Positions 13,789-22,047 of a stretch of DNA of 23,113 nt are shown piece by piece. This stretch comes from CBDUQI01 sp965369325 (lineage in GTDB: Bacteria; Pseudomonadota; Gammaproteobacteria; Steroidobacterales; JBCBZW01). The notes beneath the pieces are model-generated. The model saw nothing but the letters and a program-made list of their open reading frames with translations, searched no databases and was not told where the DNA came from. Positions within the stretch are counted from its first letter, which is position 1. Every line of letters begins with the position of its first letter. A program made the position numbers and the translations under genes. The DNA is taken from positions 1 through 23,113 of the forward strand of contig CBDUQI010000079.1 in NCBI GenBank assembly GCA_965369325.1, in the 5' to 3' direction.

Positions 13789-15000
13789 ATGAACGAGCAA
13801 CATCAAGAAACGGCACTGCAAGGGATGCGCGTCATCGAAACCGGGCAGATTCTGGCCGGCCCGTTCGCGGCGACCCTGCTGGGGTACTTCGGCGCCGAAG
13901 TGATCAAGATTGAGCCGCCTGGCACAGGCGACCCCATCCGCACCTGGCGCGAGGTGCGCGACGGCACTTCGCTGTGGTGGTGGAGCCACGCGCGAAACAA
14001 AAAGTCAGTCACTCTTAACCTCAAAAGCAAACGCGGACAGCAGATCTTGCGCGATCTGTGTGCGGACAGCGACGTGCTGATCGAGAACTTTCGCCCTGGG
14101 CAAATGGAGAAATGGGCGCTTGGGCCCGAGCAAATCAGCGCGGCGAACCCACAACTGATTTACGCCCGCGTCTCCGGCTACGGACAAACCGGGCCTAACT
14201 CGCACCTGCCCGGCTTCGCCTCAGTGTGCGAAGGCTACGGGGGGCTACGCTACGTCAACGGCTTTCCCGGCGAAGCGCCGGTGCGAGCCAACCTGAGCCT
14301 CGGCGATACACTGGCCGGCATGCACGCTGCATTTGGCATTCTGCTCGCGTATATCCGGCGGCTGCAAAGCAAGGCCAAAGACAGCGGTCAGGTGGTGGAC
14401 GTGTCAATTTTCGAATCCGTCTACAACATGCTTGAAGGGGTGGTACCGGAGTACTCCGGGGCAGGGGTGGTGCGCCAGCCCTCCGGCTCGACCATCACTG
14501 GGATCGTGCCCTCCAACACCTATCGCTGCAAAGACCAGAAACTTATCGTCATCGGCGCCAACACCAACTCCATGTTCGAGCGCGCCATGCATGCCATCCA
14601 GCGAGACGATCTGGCAGATGATGAGAGCCTGCGCGACAACGCCGGCAGGGTGGCCCGCCAGGACTACCTAGACGGCGCCATTGGGGATTGGGCTGCCACC
14701 CAAAGCGCTGAACACGCGCTGGCAATACTGGAGCAGGCGGGCGTCGCCGCCGGCCCCATCTACAGCGTTGAGGATATGTTCGCCGACCCGCACTATCAGG
14801 CGCGTGGTGCCTTCGAACGGGTCGAGGCGAACGGGCAGCCGCTCGACGTTCCTGCTATTTACCCGCGCCTCACCGAGACGCCCGGGCGCACTCAGTGGCC
14901 AGGCCCGTCGCTGGGACAGCATACCGATGAGGTGCTGGAGCAGTTGCTTAATATTGATGCGCCGGGCCGCCAAACCCTACGCGATGCGGGCGTTATCTAG
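13789..15000 (+). CDS. Family III CoA-transferase (CaiB/BaiF), CoAT3
   Basis: A 403-residue CaiB/BaiF CoA-transferase. Blocks: MRVIETGQILAGPFAATL, GAEVIKIEPPGTGDPIRTW, IENFRPGQMEKW and VSGYGQTGPNS; the catalytic Asp173 lies in LSLGDTLAGMHA, corresponding to Asp169 of formyl-CoA transferase. The chosen ATG 13789 precedes the first conserved block by about 11 residues; the open frame continues upstream to 13603 but overlaps the dioxygenase gene. The ribosome site is weak, consistent with coupling to the dioxygenase 41 bp upstream. It differs from CoAT1 and CoAT2 in the 190s region, where it has a few extra residues (RRLQSKAKDSG). Substrate unknown. Confidence 0.93.
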   Translation: MNEQHQETALQGMRVIETGQILAGPFAATLLGYFGAEVIKIEPPGTGDPIRTWREVRDGTSLWWWSHARNKKSVTLNLKSKRGQQILRDLCADSDVLIENFRPGQMEKWALGPEQISAANPQLIYARVSGYGQTGPNSHLPGFASVCEGYGGLRYVNGFPGEAPVRANLSLGDTLAGMHAAFGILLAYIRRLQSKAKDSGQVVDVSIFESVYNMLEGVVPEYSGAGVVRQPSGSTITGIVPSNTYRCKDQKLIVIGANTNSMFERAMHAIQRDDLADDESLRDNAGRVARQDYLDGAIGDWAATQSAEHALAILEQAGVAAGPIYSVEDMFADPHYQARGAFERVEANGQPLDVPAIYPRLTETPGRTQWPGPSLGQHTDEVLEQLLNIDAPGRQTLRDAGVI

Positions 15001-15182
15001 GCTTGCCACCCCGCTGCCCGCCTCGACCGGGACACGCTACTCTTAACACTGCGCTAGTGGCGATCATCACAATATGGCATAGTGCGGGCAAAATGCTGCG
15101 CTGCGGGATTCTGCGCGTGGCACGCACGAAACGCGCTTTGGCAAAGGCTTCGCAAATGATTGACCCGACCGATACATAGCTC

Positions 15183-16370
15183 ATGAGTGACTCCCAACCC
15201 CTCCTTATCCAGGTCATGGGTAAGGACCGCACCGGCATCGTCGCCGATATTATGGGCACGCTCGCCAGCAGCGCCTGCGAAATTCAGGACATCGAGCAGA
15301 TTGTTATCCACGGCAATATCTCCCTGAGCATTCTCGCCATCGCGCCAACCGGGCAAGACCTGGAGAAAAAGCTGCGCATGTTTGGGTCGGAAAAACGGCT
15401 GAAAATCGACGTCCAGCTGATAGACGATGACGCGCCCACTGCGCGTAAACCAGGCTGGATTGTCACGGTGATCGGCCGACGGCTGGACGCCGACCATCTT
15501 CAGTCGGTGAGCGCAGCGATCACTCAGGCGGGCAGCAACATCGAGCGCGTCGTGCGACTGTCCCGTTATCCGGTATGGAGCTACGAGCTGCTCGTCAGCG
15601 ACGCGGACAACACGCGCCTGAAACCCTCTCTGTTGGCTTGCGCGGCCGCCAGCAGCGATTTCGATATCGCCGTACAACCCGAAGGGCTGGGGAGACGGGC
15701 ACAACGCCTGGTGGTACTGGACGTTGACTCTACCCTGATCCAGGATGAGGTGATCGATCTGCTAGCGGCGGCCGCGGGCTGCGGCGAGCAGGTTGCCGCG
15801 ATTACCGAGTCGGCGATGCGTGGGGAGCTGGATTTTGCCGAATCGCTAAGCGCGCGGGTCGCGCTGCTTGCTGGGCAGCCGGTTGAGATTCTCGATCAGG
15901 CCTTTTCGCGGTTGCGCATGACGCCCGGCGCCCGGACGTTTGTTCGCACCCTAAAGCACCTGGGCTACCGCGTGGCGGTGGTGAGCGGCGGTTTTACCGC
16001 GTTTACCGAACGGCTAGCGAAAGAACTTGAGCTGGACTACGCCTACGCCAACACGCTGCAGATCAAAGACGGCAGGCTCACCGGTAAAACCGAAGGTACC
16101 GTGGTCGATCGCGCTGGCAAAGCCAAGCTGGTCCGAGAGATGGCCAGGCGTGAGGGCATCCAGCTCAGCCAAGTGATGGCGATTGGCGACGGCGCTAACG
16201 ACCTGGACATGCTTGCCACCGCAGGCCTTGGCATCGCCTTTAACGCCAAACCGCTGGTGGCTGAGGCCGCCGACATCGCACTCAGCGTTCCGTATCTGGA
16301 TGCGGTACTGTCTGTGCTGGGCATACGACGCGAAGAGGTCGAGGCCGCCGGACTGGGCACCACGCCTTAA
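15183..16370 (+). CDS. serB: Phosphoserine phosphatase SerB with two ACT domains
   Basis: A 395-residue enzyme that hydrolyses O-phospho-L-serine, the last step of serine synthesis. Two ACT-type domains (about 5-80 and 93-165) precede a HAD phosphatase domain (about 172-385). HAD motifs: DVDST with nucleophile Asp180 and Asp182, VVSGGFT with Ser268, Lys near 313-315, and GDGANDLDM with Asp336 and Asp340. Long SerB proteins with tandem ACT domains occur in several proteobacteria and in mycobacteria, where ACT domains sense serine. The 182 bp upstream separate it from the catabolic genes and presumably contain its promoter; I saw no clear -35/-10 pair there. The start has only a weak ribosome site. 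The cobalamin adenosyltransferase gene follows after 23 bp. Confidence 0.95.
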   Translation: MSDSQPLLIQVMGKDRTGIVADIMGTLASSACEIQDIEQIVIHGNISLSILAIAPTGQDLEKKLRMFGSEKRLKIDVQLIDDDAPTARKPGWIVTVIGRRLDADHLQSVSAAITQAGSNIERVVRLSRYPVWSYELLVSDADNTRLKPSLLACAAASSDFDIAVQPEGLGRRAQRLVVLDVDSTLIQDEVIDLLAAAAGCGEQVAAITESAMRGELDFAESLSARVALLAGQPVEILDQAFSRLRMTPGARTFVRTLKHLGYRVAVVSGGFTAFTERLAKELELDYAYANTLQIKDGRLTGKTEGTVVDRAGKAKLVREMARREGIQLSQVMAIGDGANDLDMLATAGLGIAFNAKPLVAEAADIALSVPYLDAVLSVLGIRREEVEAAGLGTTP

Positions 16371-16393
16371 CACTTGCTTCACCGAGGACACTC

Positions 16394-16942
16394 ATGGGTA
16401 ACCGACTGAGCAAAATTTACACGCGTACAGGCGACGATGGCACGACCGGCCTGGGCGATGGCTCCCGCGTTCCCAAAGACCATCCTCGCGTGGAAGCCTA
16501 TGGCGCGGTCGATGAGCTCAACAGCACCGTGGGCATTGTCCTGGCCACCCCTCAACTGCCGCCGGCCGTGCAGCTAGTGCTGGTGGAAGTGCAACACGAT
16601 TTGTTCGACCTGGGCGGTGAGCTGTGCATCCCCGGTCACAAAGCCATCCAGAGCGAACACGTGCAACGCCTGGAAACAGCACTGGACGAGCTCAACGAGG
16701 ATCTGCCGAATCTAAAGGAATTTATCCTTCCCGGCGGCGGCGGCGGCGCTGCGGCCTGCCATCTGGCGCGTACAATTTGTCGTCGTGCTGAGCGACGGGT
16801 TTACACACTGCGAGCAGACAGCAAGGTGCACGAGGAGTTGCTGCACTACCTGAATCGGCTGTCCGATCTGTTGTTCGTCATCGCGCGCGTGCTGGCTCGC
16901 CACGCCGAGGGCAGCGAGGTGCTCTGGAACCGCAACCGTTAG
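16394..16942 (+). CDS. PduO-type cob(I)alamin adenosyltransferase
   Basis: A 182-residue ATP:cob(I)alamin adenosyltransferase, which makes adenosylcobalamin. Family marks are IYTRTGDDGTTGLGDG at 8-23 (ATP-binding loop), VDELNS at 39-44, TICRRAERRV at 127-136 (Arg130, Arg131) and LNRLSDLLFVIAR at 153-165. Length is normal for the PduO/MMAB type. GAGGA lies a few bases before the ATG. It lies 23 bp downstream of serB and is probably co-transcribed with it; it ends 7 bp from the convergent ampE. The presence of this enzyme suggests a B12-dependent mutase or dehydratase elsewhere in the genome; none is in the window. Confidence 0.95.
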   Translation: MGNRLSKIYTRTGDDGTTGLGDGSRVPKDHPRVEAYGAVDELNSTVGIVLATPQLPPAVQLVLVEVQHDLFDLGGELCIPGHKAIQSEHVQRLETALDELNEDLPNLKEFILPGGGGGAAACHLARTICRRAERRVYTLRADSKVHEELLHYLNRLSDLLFVIARVLARHAEGSEVLWNRNR

Positions 16943-16949
16943 CGCCTGC

Positions 16950-17867
16950 TCAGGTCAGGCTACCGAAAATAGTTAACACCGCGATGCCGGTCAGCCAGAT
17001 CAGTAGCGCGCGATTCACCAGGCTCATGGCACCGCGCGCCGAACTCACCGGGTCAAGCGCTGGGCGGAGCGGCTCATCAACCGGCACGTCGCCGCGACAC
17101 GCCCCCACGCCAACACACGCCAACACCTCGTCGCTGCGGGTATAAAAATGCGTCGCCCGCCTCGCGTCGTACAATCGCCAGTCCGCAAACGCCCCATCAA
17201 AGCTGCCCGCCAACGCATAGCCTAAGGCCAGCAGGCGCGCGGGCAACCATGCCAGCACGCCGTGCACCCGTTCCGCGGCACAGATATACGGGGGCGGATG
17301 CGCCAGAGCACTGGCTTCACGCCCGGCCTCGAAGACAGCGCGGCGGCGCATCATATCGGTCACCCGGAACATCCATGCGCCCAGCGGCCCCAGAAGCACA
17401 AACCAGGCAATCACGCCAAACAAGCGATTGTTGGCTTGCACGTAGATGGCCTCTTCGATCATCCTGACGCGCGCATCCCCCTCCTCAGGCAAAGCCCGTT
17501 CGGCGAGTTCCTTTGCCACTCGCGTGTGCGCCTGCTCATCGTTGCGCTTCAATGCGACCAGGTAGTCGTCCACTTCTTCGGACAAATTGCGTGGCCCTAA
17601 CGAGAACAGCAAAGTCAGCACAGCAAACGCCAGATAAGGCAGCCCGAATAGCACGTCTTTGAACAACCACACCAACAAGGCCACCGGAAGCACGGGCAGC
17701 AGTGCCAGCGCAATCGCCCCGGATGTAGAAGCCCAGGCGGCGCGTCCGTTCAGTTTTGCCAGCCCCCAATCAAACCATGAGTCAAACCAACGCAACTCCC
17801 GCAAATGCAGCAGTTGCGTTAACGTCGTCTCCAAGAACAAGCCCAACAGCAATGCGATCAGATTCAT
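16950..17867 (-). CDS. ampE: AmpE-like inner membrane protein
   Basis: A 305-residue membrane protein of the AmpE/CobD-CbiB superfamily, called AmpE from its position 75 bp downstream of ampD and its features. The N-terminus MNLIALLLGLFLE is a membrane segment, followed by a soluble stretch with RWFDSWFDW; further membrane segments are at about 48-69, 71-91 and 284-302, with one or two more around 155-175. The motif FSLGPRNLSEEVDDYLVAL at 88-106 is typical of AmpE. In enterobacteria AmpE is linked to beta-lactamase induction and cell-wall recycling signals, but its biochemical role is not settled. Length is close to the usual 280-300. Confidence 0.85.
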   Translation of the reverse strand: MNLIALLLGLFLETTLTQLLHLRELRWFDSWFDWGLAKLNGRAAWASTSGAIALALLPVLPVALLVWLFKDVLFGLPYLAFAVLTLLFSLGPRNLSEEVDDYLVALKRNDEQAHTRVAKELAERALPEEGDARVRMIEEAIYVQANNRLFGVIAWFVLLGPLGAWMFRVTDMMRRRAVFEAGREASALAHPPPYICAAERVHGVLAWLPARLLALGYALAGSFDGAFADWRLYDARRATHFYTRSDEVLACVGVGACRGDVPVDEPLRPALDPVSSARGAMSLVNRALLIWLTGIAVLTIFGSLT

Positions 17868-17942
17868 GCCCGATCAACCTCTTTTGCCCGAGGCGGATAA
17901 TACCGCAGCCAGCCCCAGGCGCGAGGGTTTTCCTCGTTGGTG

Positions 17943-18497
17943 TTATTGGTGATCGATCAGGCGGAACAACCGCGTCCAGTTAAAGGCCGCGCCGGGGTCG
18001 GTCTTACGCCCTGGTGCAACATCGCAGTGCCCGACAATATCATGCACACCAATCATCGGATACGCCTCACGCAACGCCACCGACATTTGTGCCAGGCGCT
18101 CGTATTGCACAGGCCGATAAGGCTGATCGTCAGCACCTACCATTTCTATGCCGATCGAAAAGTCATTGCAGCTCTCGCAATCAAAATACCGTGATTGCCC
18201 GGCATGCCACGCGCGCGCGGAAAACGGCACATATTGGGTGATGCGCCCTTTGCGGTCGATCAGCAAATGTGACGACACCTGCAGACTCTCGATCTGTGCG
18301 AAAAACGGATGCGCATCGGGGTTTAGACGATTGCAAAAAAACGCATCAATATCGGCAGTGCCAAACTGACCGGGTGGCAGCGAGATTCCATGCACAATGA
18401 TCAAGCGCGGATCACAACCAGTCGGCCGCTGGTCTTGATTTGGTGACGGTTGCTGCCGCGCCTCTTCCAGCACCCCGTCAGGCATATGCACATGCAT
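17943..18497 (-). CDS. ampD: 1,6-anhydro-N-acetylmuramyl-L-alanine amidase AmpD
   Basis: A 184-residue cytoplasmic zinc amidase that removes the peptide from anhydromuropeptides during cell-wall recycling, so controlling AmpR-dependent beta-lactamase expression where present. Zinc ligands are His36 in IIVHGISLP, His157 in VGHCDVAPGRK and Asp167 in KTDPG; Glu118 in GIEMVG and Lys165 complete the site described for Citrobacter AmpD. ARAWHAGQS at 95-102 and FNRL-like FFCNRL also match. There is no signal peptide, as expected for AmpD rather than AmiD. AGAGGG lies about 7 nt before the ATG. It forms an operon with ampE and is divergent from rsmE. No ampR or ampC is in the window. Confidence 0.96.
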   Translation of the reverse strand: MHVHMPDGVLEEARQQPSPNQDQRPTGCDPRLIIVHGISLPPGQFGTADIDAFFCNRLNPDAHPFFAQIESLQVSSHLLIDRKGRITQYVPFSARAWHAGQSRYFDCESCNDFSIGIEMVGADDQPYRPVQYERLAQMSVALREAYPMIGVHDIVGHCDVAPGRKTDPGAAFNWTRLFRLIDHQ

Positions 18498-18531
18498 ACA
18501 CCAGCCCTCTTGTTATCCATCGTCGCTCCAG

Positions 18532-18559
18532 TTTACAGCTTGCACACGCGCTGCATAGT
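18532..18559 (+). promoter_or_regulatory. Possible sigma-70 promoter for rsmE
   Basis: TTTACA (18532-18537), a 16-bp spacer and CATAGT (18554-18559) lie upstream of rsmE in the region divergent from ampD. The match is modest and based only on hexamer similarity and position. Confidence 0.25.
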
Positions 18560-18609
18560 GCTTCAGAATGCTTGGGCAAACCTTCCCAAATATGCACCGA
18601 TTTTTTTGT

Positions 18610-19407
18610 ATGCGCACACCTCGAATTTTCGTTGATATTGAACTGAATGCTCACACTTGCGTTGCTTTGCCAAAAGCCGCAAGACGTCACGTTCGCACTG
18701 TATTGAAGCGTAAAACGGGCCAATCGCTAATCTTGTTCAACGGTCACGGCGGCGAGTATTCCGCGAGTATTCGCAGCGCTAGCAGCGATGCGGTCATGGT
18801 GGAACTGCATGAGCAACACCACACGCACGGTGAGCTCATTTGCGCAGTAAGTCTGTGGCAAACGGTTTGTCGCGGTGGGCGCATGGACTACCTGATTGAA
18901 AAAGCCACAGAGCTTGGCGTGCGCCAAATCGTCCCCGTAATGAGCCGGCGTAGTGTGGTCGTGCTTAAAGACAAACGCGCCGAGCAGCGGCGCGGGCACT
19001 GGCAGGGAATTGCCCAAGCAGCCAGCGAGCAAAGTGGCCGTACCTGGGTGCCGCAGGTGCTGGCACCAACCCGACTTCAGGACTGCCTGTCGCGCACCGC
19101 GCACAGTGGCCCCGACAATCGGGCGAGCCACCTGCTGCTAAGCCCCCGCTGCGATCTTTCGCTGAGCGCCCACCTTGGGCTTCAGCCCGGCAACACCAAT
19201 CCCATCACTCTGCCGCCAGCGCTGACCATTATCGTTGGCCCGGAGGGCGGCTTTGAACCGGAGGAGTACGGCGCCATGACGGCGCAAAATTGCCTGCCGG
19301 TGTCACTGGGCGCGCTGGTGCTACGCAGCGACACTGCGGCGCTGGCGGCGCTGGCCATGCTACGTTTACTGGATGATCTGCACCGCACGGCGCACTCGGA
19401 AAGCTAA
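18610..19407 (+). CDS. rsmE: 16S rRNA m3U1498 methyltransferase RsmE
   Basis: A SPOUT-class methyltransferase (265 residues from this start) that methylates N3 of U1498 in 16S rRNA. Visible marks: N-terminal PUA-like domain with HVRTVLKRKTGQSLILFNG at 27-45; IEKATELGVRQIVPVMSRRSV at 96-116; AASEQSGR at 137-144; and the SAM-binding knot IIVGPEGGFEPEE at 207-219 with LGALVLRSDTAALAAL at 233-248, where LVLRSDTA stands for the common RILRTETA. I chose ATG 18610 because MRTPRIFVD resembles the E. coli start MRIPRIY; ATGs at 18568 and 18592 are in frame and also possible, and none has a clear ribosome site. It is divergent from ampD and upstream of a VOC-fold gene. Confidence 0.95.
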   Translation: MRTPRIFVDIELNAHTCVALPKAARRHVRTVLKRKTGQSLILFNGHGGEYSASIRSASSDAVMVELHEQHHTHGELICAVSLWQTVCRGGRMDYLIEKATELGVRQIVPVMSRRSVVVLKDKRAEQRRGHWQGIAQAASEQSGRTWVPQVLAPTRLQDCLSRTAHSGPDNRASHLLLSPRCDLSLSAHLGLQPGNTNPITLPPALTIIVGPEGGFEPEEYGAMTAQNCLPVSLGALVLRSDTAALAALAMLRLLDDLHRTAHSES

Positions 19408-19488
19408 AGCCCGCCGTAACTTGGCGCTTTTGGTATGCTTTGCATCACGCTGGCGGGCACACCCGCATTTGGGTTGGGGGAACAGTGG

Positions 19489-19875
19489 ATGAATGACGAA
19501 TCAGCACCCGGGCTTACGGGGATCAGCAATATCATGCTCGGCGTCACCGATATGCCGCGTGCACTGGCCTTTTATGCCGAAACGCTCGGACTACAAGTCC
19601 GCCATGAAACACCGGGGCTAGCGTTCCTGGATGGCGGCGCCGTGATGCTGTGCCTAAGCGAAGGGCTTGCGCGCGCGCGACCGCAGGGGCCCGGAGCCAC
19701 CGAGATTGTGTTTTCGGTGACCGACATTCATGCAAGCCACGAAGCGCTCAGCGCACGCGGGGTCACGTTCGCGCAACCGCCACGACTGGTCACGAATGAG
19801 CACTACGCCGCAAACTTCGAAGACCCGGACGGTCATGTGCTGTCAATTTTCGGCCCAGGAAACCAACAAGAATGA
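19489..19875 (+). CDS. VOC superfamily (glyoxalase/dioxygenase-fold) protein
   Basis: A 128-residue single-module vicinal-oxygen-chelate protein. ISNIMLGVTDMPRALAFYAETLGLQ at 12-36 is the classic first beta-alpha unit, and TEIVFSVTDIHASHEALSARGVTF plus ANFEDPDGHVLSIFGP at 109-124 form the second. Possible metal-binding residues are few: no His at the usual first-strand position (residues 17-19 are LGV), so metal dependence is doubtful; Glu or Asp near 111-113 and His116 could contribute. GGGGGAA lies about 6 nt upstream of ATG 19489, favouring it over the in-frame upstream start. Its stop overlaps the NSS transporter start (ATGA), so the two are translationally coupled. Function unknown; resistance or small-molecule isomerisation roles are both seen in the family. 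Confidence 0.88.
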   Translation: MNDESAPGLTGISNIMLGVTDMPRALAFYAETLGLQVRHETPGLAFLDGGAVMLCLSEGLARARPQGPGATEIVFSVTDIHASHEALSARGVTFAQPPRLVTNEHYAANFEDPDGHVLSIFGPGNQQE

Positions 19876-21236
19876 GTTCATCAACACCAAATATGTGGTC
19901 TTCGCGCTTCACCTACTGGATGGCCGCCATTGGCGCCGCTGTCGGCCTGGGCAACCTCTGGAAATTCCCCTACTCGGTGGGCAACGGGGGCGGCAGCGCG
20001 TTTGTGCTCATCTATCTGGCATCGATATTCCTGGTCGCTATGCCCATCATGATGGCCGAGATGATCATCGGGCGCAGCGCGCGACGCAGCGCGCCCTCCT
20101 CGATGCGTGAGTTGGCGAAAAAGGCAGGCGCCACGCCACGCTGGAGCATCGTTGGCTGGATGGGTGTGATCTCAGTATTTTTTGTATTGAGCTTCTTCAG
20201 CGTAATTGCCGGCTGGTCACTGGCGTACATCATCAAAACCGCGCTTGGGACGTTTAACCAAGTCTCCCCCGAGCAGGCGGGCACCATCTTTGATGAGTTT
20301 CTGCATCAACCGCTGCAGATGGTGGGCTGGCATCTATTGTTTATGTCCGTCACGGTCTACACCGTTGCACGCGGAGTTAACAGCGGCATTGAGCGCGTAG
20401 TGAACACCATGATGCCTGCACTGTTTGTCATGCTTCTGGCGATGGTCGGTTACGCTGCCGTCACCGGCGAGTTCGCCCAGGCGTTGCGTTATCTGTTCCA
20501 GCCGGACTTCTCCAAAATTAGTGGCGAGGTTGCCTTATCGGCCGTCGGGCAGGCATTTTTCTCAGTCAATGTGGGTATCGGCGCAGTGTTGACGTACGCG
20601 GCTTATCTGCCCGAACGGGTCAATCTAGCGCGTTCCGCACTGATAATATCTGTTGGCGACACAACGGTGGCGCTGTTAGCTGGTCTGGCGATTTTTCCGC
20701 TTGTGTTCGCCAACGGGCTGGACCCATCGGGCGGCCCCGGGCTGATTTTCGTCACCCTCTCGGCCGCCTTCGGCACCATGCCCGGCGGGCAATGGGCGGG
20801 CACCATGTTTTTTGTGCTGGTGTTTGTCGCCGCCTTGACCTCATCGCTGTCGATGCTAGAGATTTGCGTCGCCCGGGCACAAGAACATCCCGCTATATCG
20901 CGCAAGCTCGGGGCCATCGCGGTGGGTGCGGGCGCATTTGTGGTTGGGCTGGCAACGGTGTTCTCATTCAACTATTGGGAAGACGTGCGGTGGCTGGGTG
21001 GTTTCGAGCGCTTCGCTGATGCCACGCCATTTGATCTTATCGACTACACCGTCACCAATATAATGTTGCCGCTTGGCGGCATGCTGTTCTCATTGTTTGT
21101 GGGCTGGCGCATGTCGGCGCAAGACAGTATGGCGCAACTGCGCATGCCTGCGATGTGGTTTTCGGTGTGGCGGGTACTTGTGCGATTCGTAGCGCCGGCG
21201 GCGGTCGGTATTGTGTTTTTGTTCAACCTCGGCTGA
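19872..21236 (+). CDS. Sodium-dependent transporter, NSS (neurotransmitter:sodium symporter) family
   Basis: A 454-residue inner-membrane symporter of the SNF/NSS family, which uses Na+ to import amino acids or related amines. The broken first helix FTYWMAAIGAAVGLGNLWKFPYS at about 13-35 carries the conserved sodium- and substrate-binding stretch. The TM6-region motif FFSVNVGIGAVLTYAAYLP at about 230-250 is also typical, as is the TM8 region FVAALTSSLSMLEICVA. About eleven to twelve hydrophobic segments can be counted, typical for bacterial members. The ATG overlaps the stop of the VOC gene by 4 bases. Its exact substrate is not visible. Confidence 0.94.
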   Translation: MSSSTPNMWSSRFTYWMAAIGAAVGLGNLWKFPYSVGNGGGSAFVLIYLASIFLVAMPIMMAEMIIGRSARRSAPSSMRELAKKAGATPRWSIVGWMGVISVFFVLSFFSVIAGWSLAYIIKTALGTFNQVSPEQAGTIFDEFLHQPLQMVGWHLLFMSVTVYTVARGVNSGIERVVNTMMPALFVMLLAMVGYAAVTGEFAQALRYLFQPDFSKISGEVALSAVGQAFFSVNVGIGAVLTYAAYLPERVNLARSALIISVGDTTVALLAGLAIFPLVFANGLDPSGGPGLIFVTLSAAFGTMPGGQWAGTMFFVLVFVAALTSSLSMLEICVARAQEHPAISRKLGAIAVGAGAFVVGLATVFSFNYWEDVRWLGGFERFADATPFDLIDYTVTNIMLPLGGMLFSLFVGWRMSAQDSMAQLRMPAMWFSVWRVLVRFVAPAAVGIVFLFNLG

Positions 21237-21272
21237 CCGCGAGGGTGCTGGCACGGCCCCGAGCGTCGCAAG

Positions 21273-21794
21273 CTATCTCAGGCCGATACCCCGGCCCAGC
21301 GTGCCAGTGTCTTCAACCGCACCCACGGTGGTCACTTCGGGCTGCACGCTGCGCACCATCCCAAAAAGCAACACTGTCACCAGCGCAACGCCGGCGACGC
21401 CGGCAACGACAGCCGCCACCCGAGATTGCGCCAGCATCTGGCGCATGCTCACACGGGGTACTGAGGTGACAGGTGCCTGCTCCTCCTCAGGAGAAGACCA
21501 CCCCAGATAGTTGGCGGCCTCAAGCACGATAAGCTCGCCGACCACTAGCGCCCCTTCCTGCGCAGCTTGGCGTAACGCCTCACGACACAACGCCCCTACC
21601 CGCTCAACATCGCCGTCGGTGTAGTTAAAAATCTCATGGACGGCCGAGGCGCGGAACAGCTCCCGCTGAGGCCCGCCAACGGCGCGTAAACCGGAAAAGA
21701 TGAAGTCGGCCAGTTCAGACTCACCAAGCAGCCGGCCTTCGACAGGCGACTCAAAAGGCTCCGCAGTTAGTCGAAAATGGACCTTGTATGACAC
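21273..21794 (-). CDS. Membrane-anchored protein resembling the ExeA/GspA ATPase lid domain
   Basis: A 173-residue protein with no confident name. Residues about 22-98 (LLGESELADFIFSGLRAVGG, LFRASAVHEIFNYTDGDVERVGALCREAL, LIVLEAANYLGW) resemble the C-terminal helical lid of ExeA/GspA-type AAA ATPases (consensus like EAL-IHRYSGGIPRRIN-LCD-ALL). Walker A and B motifs are absent because the core AAA domain is missing. A hydrophobic segment at about 126-147 would span the membrane, followed by about 25 polar residues. The start is GTG with only a weak ribosome site; the frame stays open upstream for 23 codons to a TAG without an ATG. It may be a truncated relic or a genuine small regulator. It lies between the NSS transporter (convergent) and chpC. 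Confidence 0.6.
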   Translation of the reverse strand: MSYKVHFRLTAEPFESPVEGRLLGESELADFIFSGLRAVGGPQRELFRASAVHEIFNYTDGDVERVGALCREALRQAAQEGALVVGELIVLEAANYLGWSSPEEEQAPVTSVPRVSMRQMLAQSRVAAVVAGVAGVALVTVLLFGMVRSVQPEVTTVGAVEDTGTLGRGIGLR

Positions 21795-22047
21795 GTTATA
21801 CCCAGCTTTATACTTGTCGCGAATGCTGACGCTGCAAGACGCCAGTGCATGGAGCGCAGTCTACTCACGCCCCCGGTGCTGGGCAAAGAAGTCCACTTTG
21901 TTTTGCAAACGCAAGCGTCAGAGAGACGTGCCTGCACATACGTGGCATTAACCAGCATCGGTTTTATATAACATAATAACACGATGGCAGTCACAACGCC
22001 ATGCGCTGCAAGCCGAGTGTCGGGGTTTCAGTACAAAGAACGAGGGC
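21795..22047. other. 253-bp intergenic region, no gene identified
   Basis: The longest gap in the window. It includes an AT-rich stretch near 21960-21985 (TTATATAACATAATAA), which could hold a promoter for the minus-strand lid-like gene. Short open frames overlap it but none has recognisable content or a ribosome site. No stem-loop with a T-tract was seen after chpC. Confidence 0.4.

Noticed and set aside
15054..15704. Minus-strand open frame of 216 codons opposite serB
   Set aside because: Shadow of the ACT domains of serB; no domain content.
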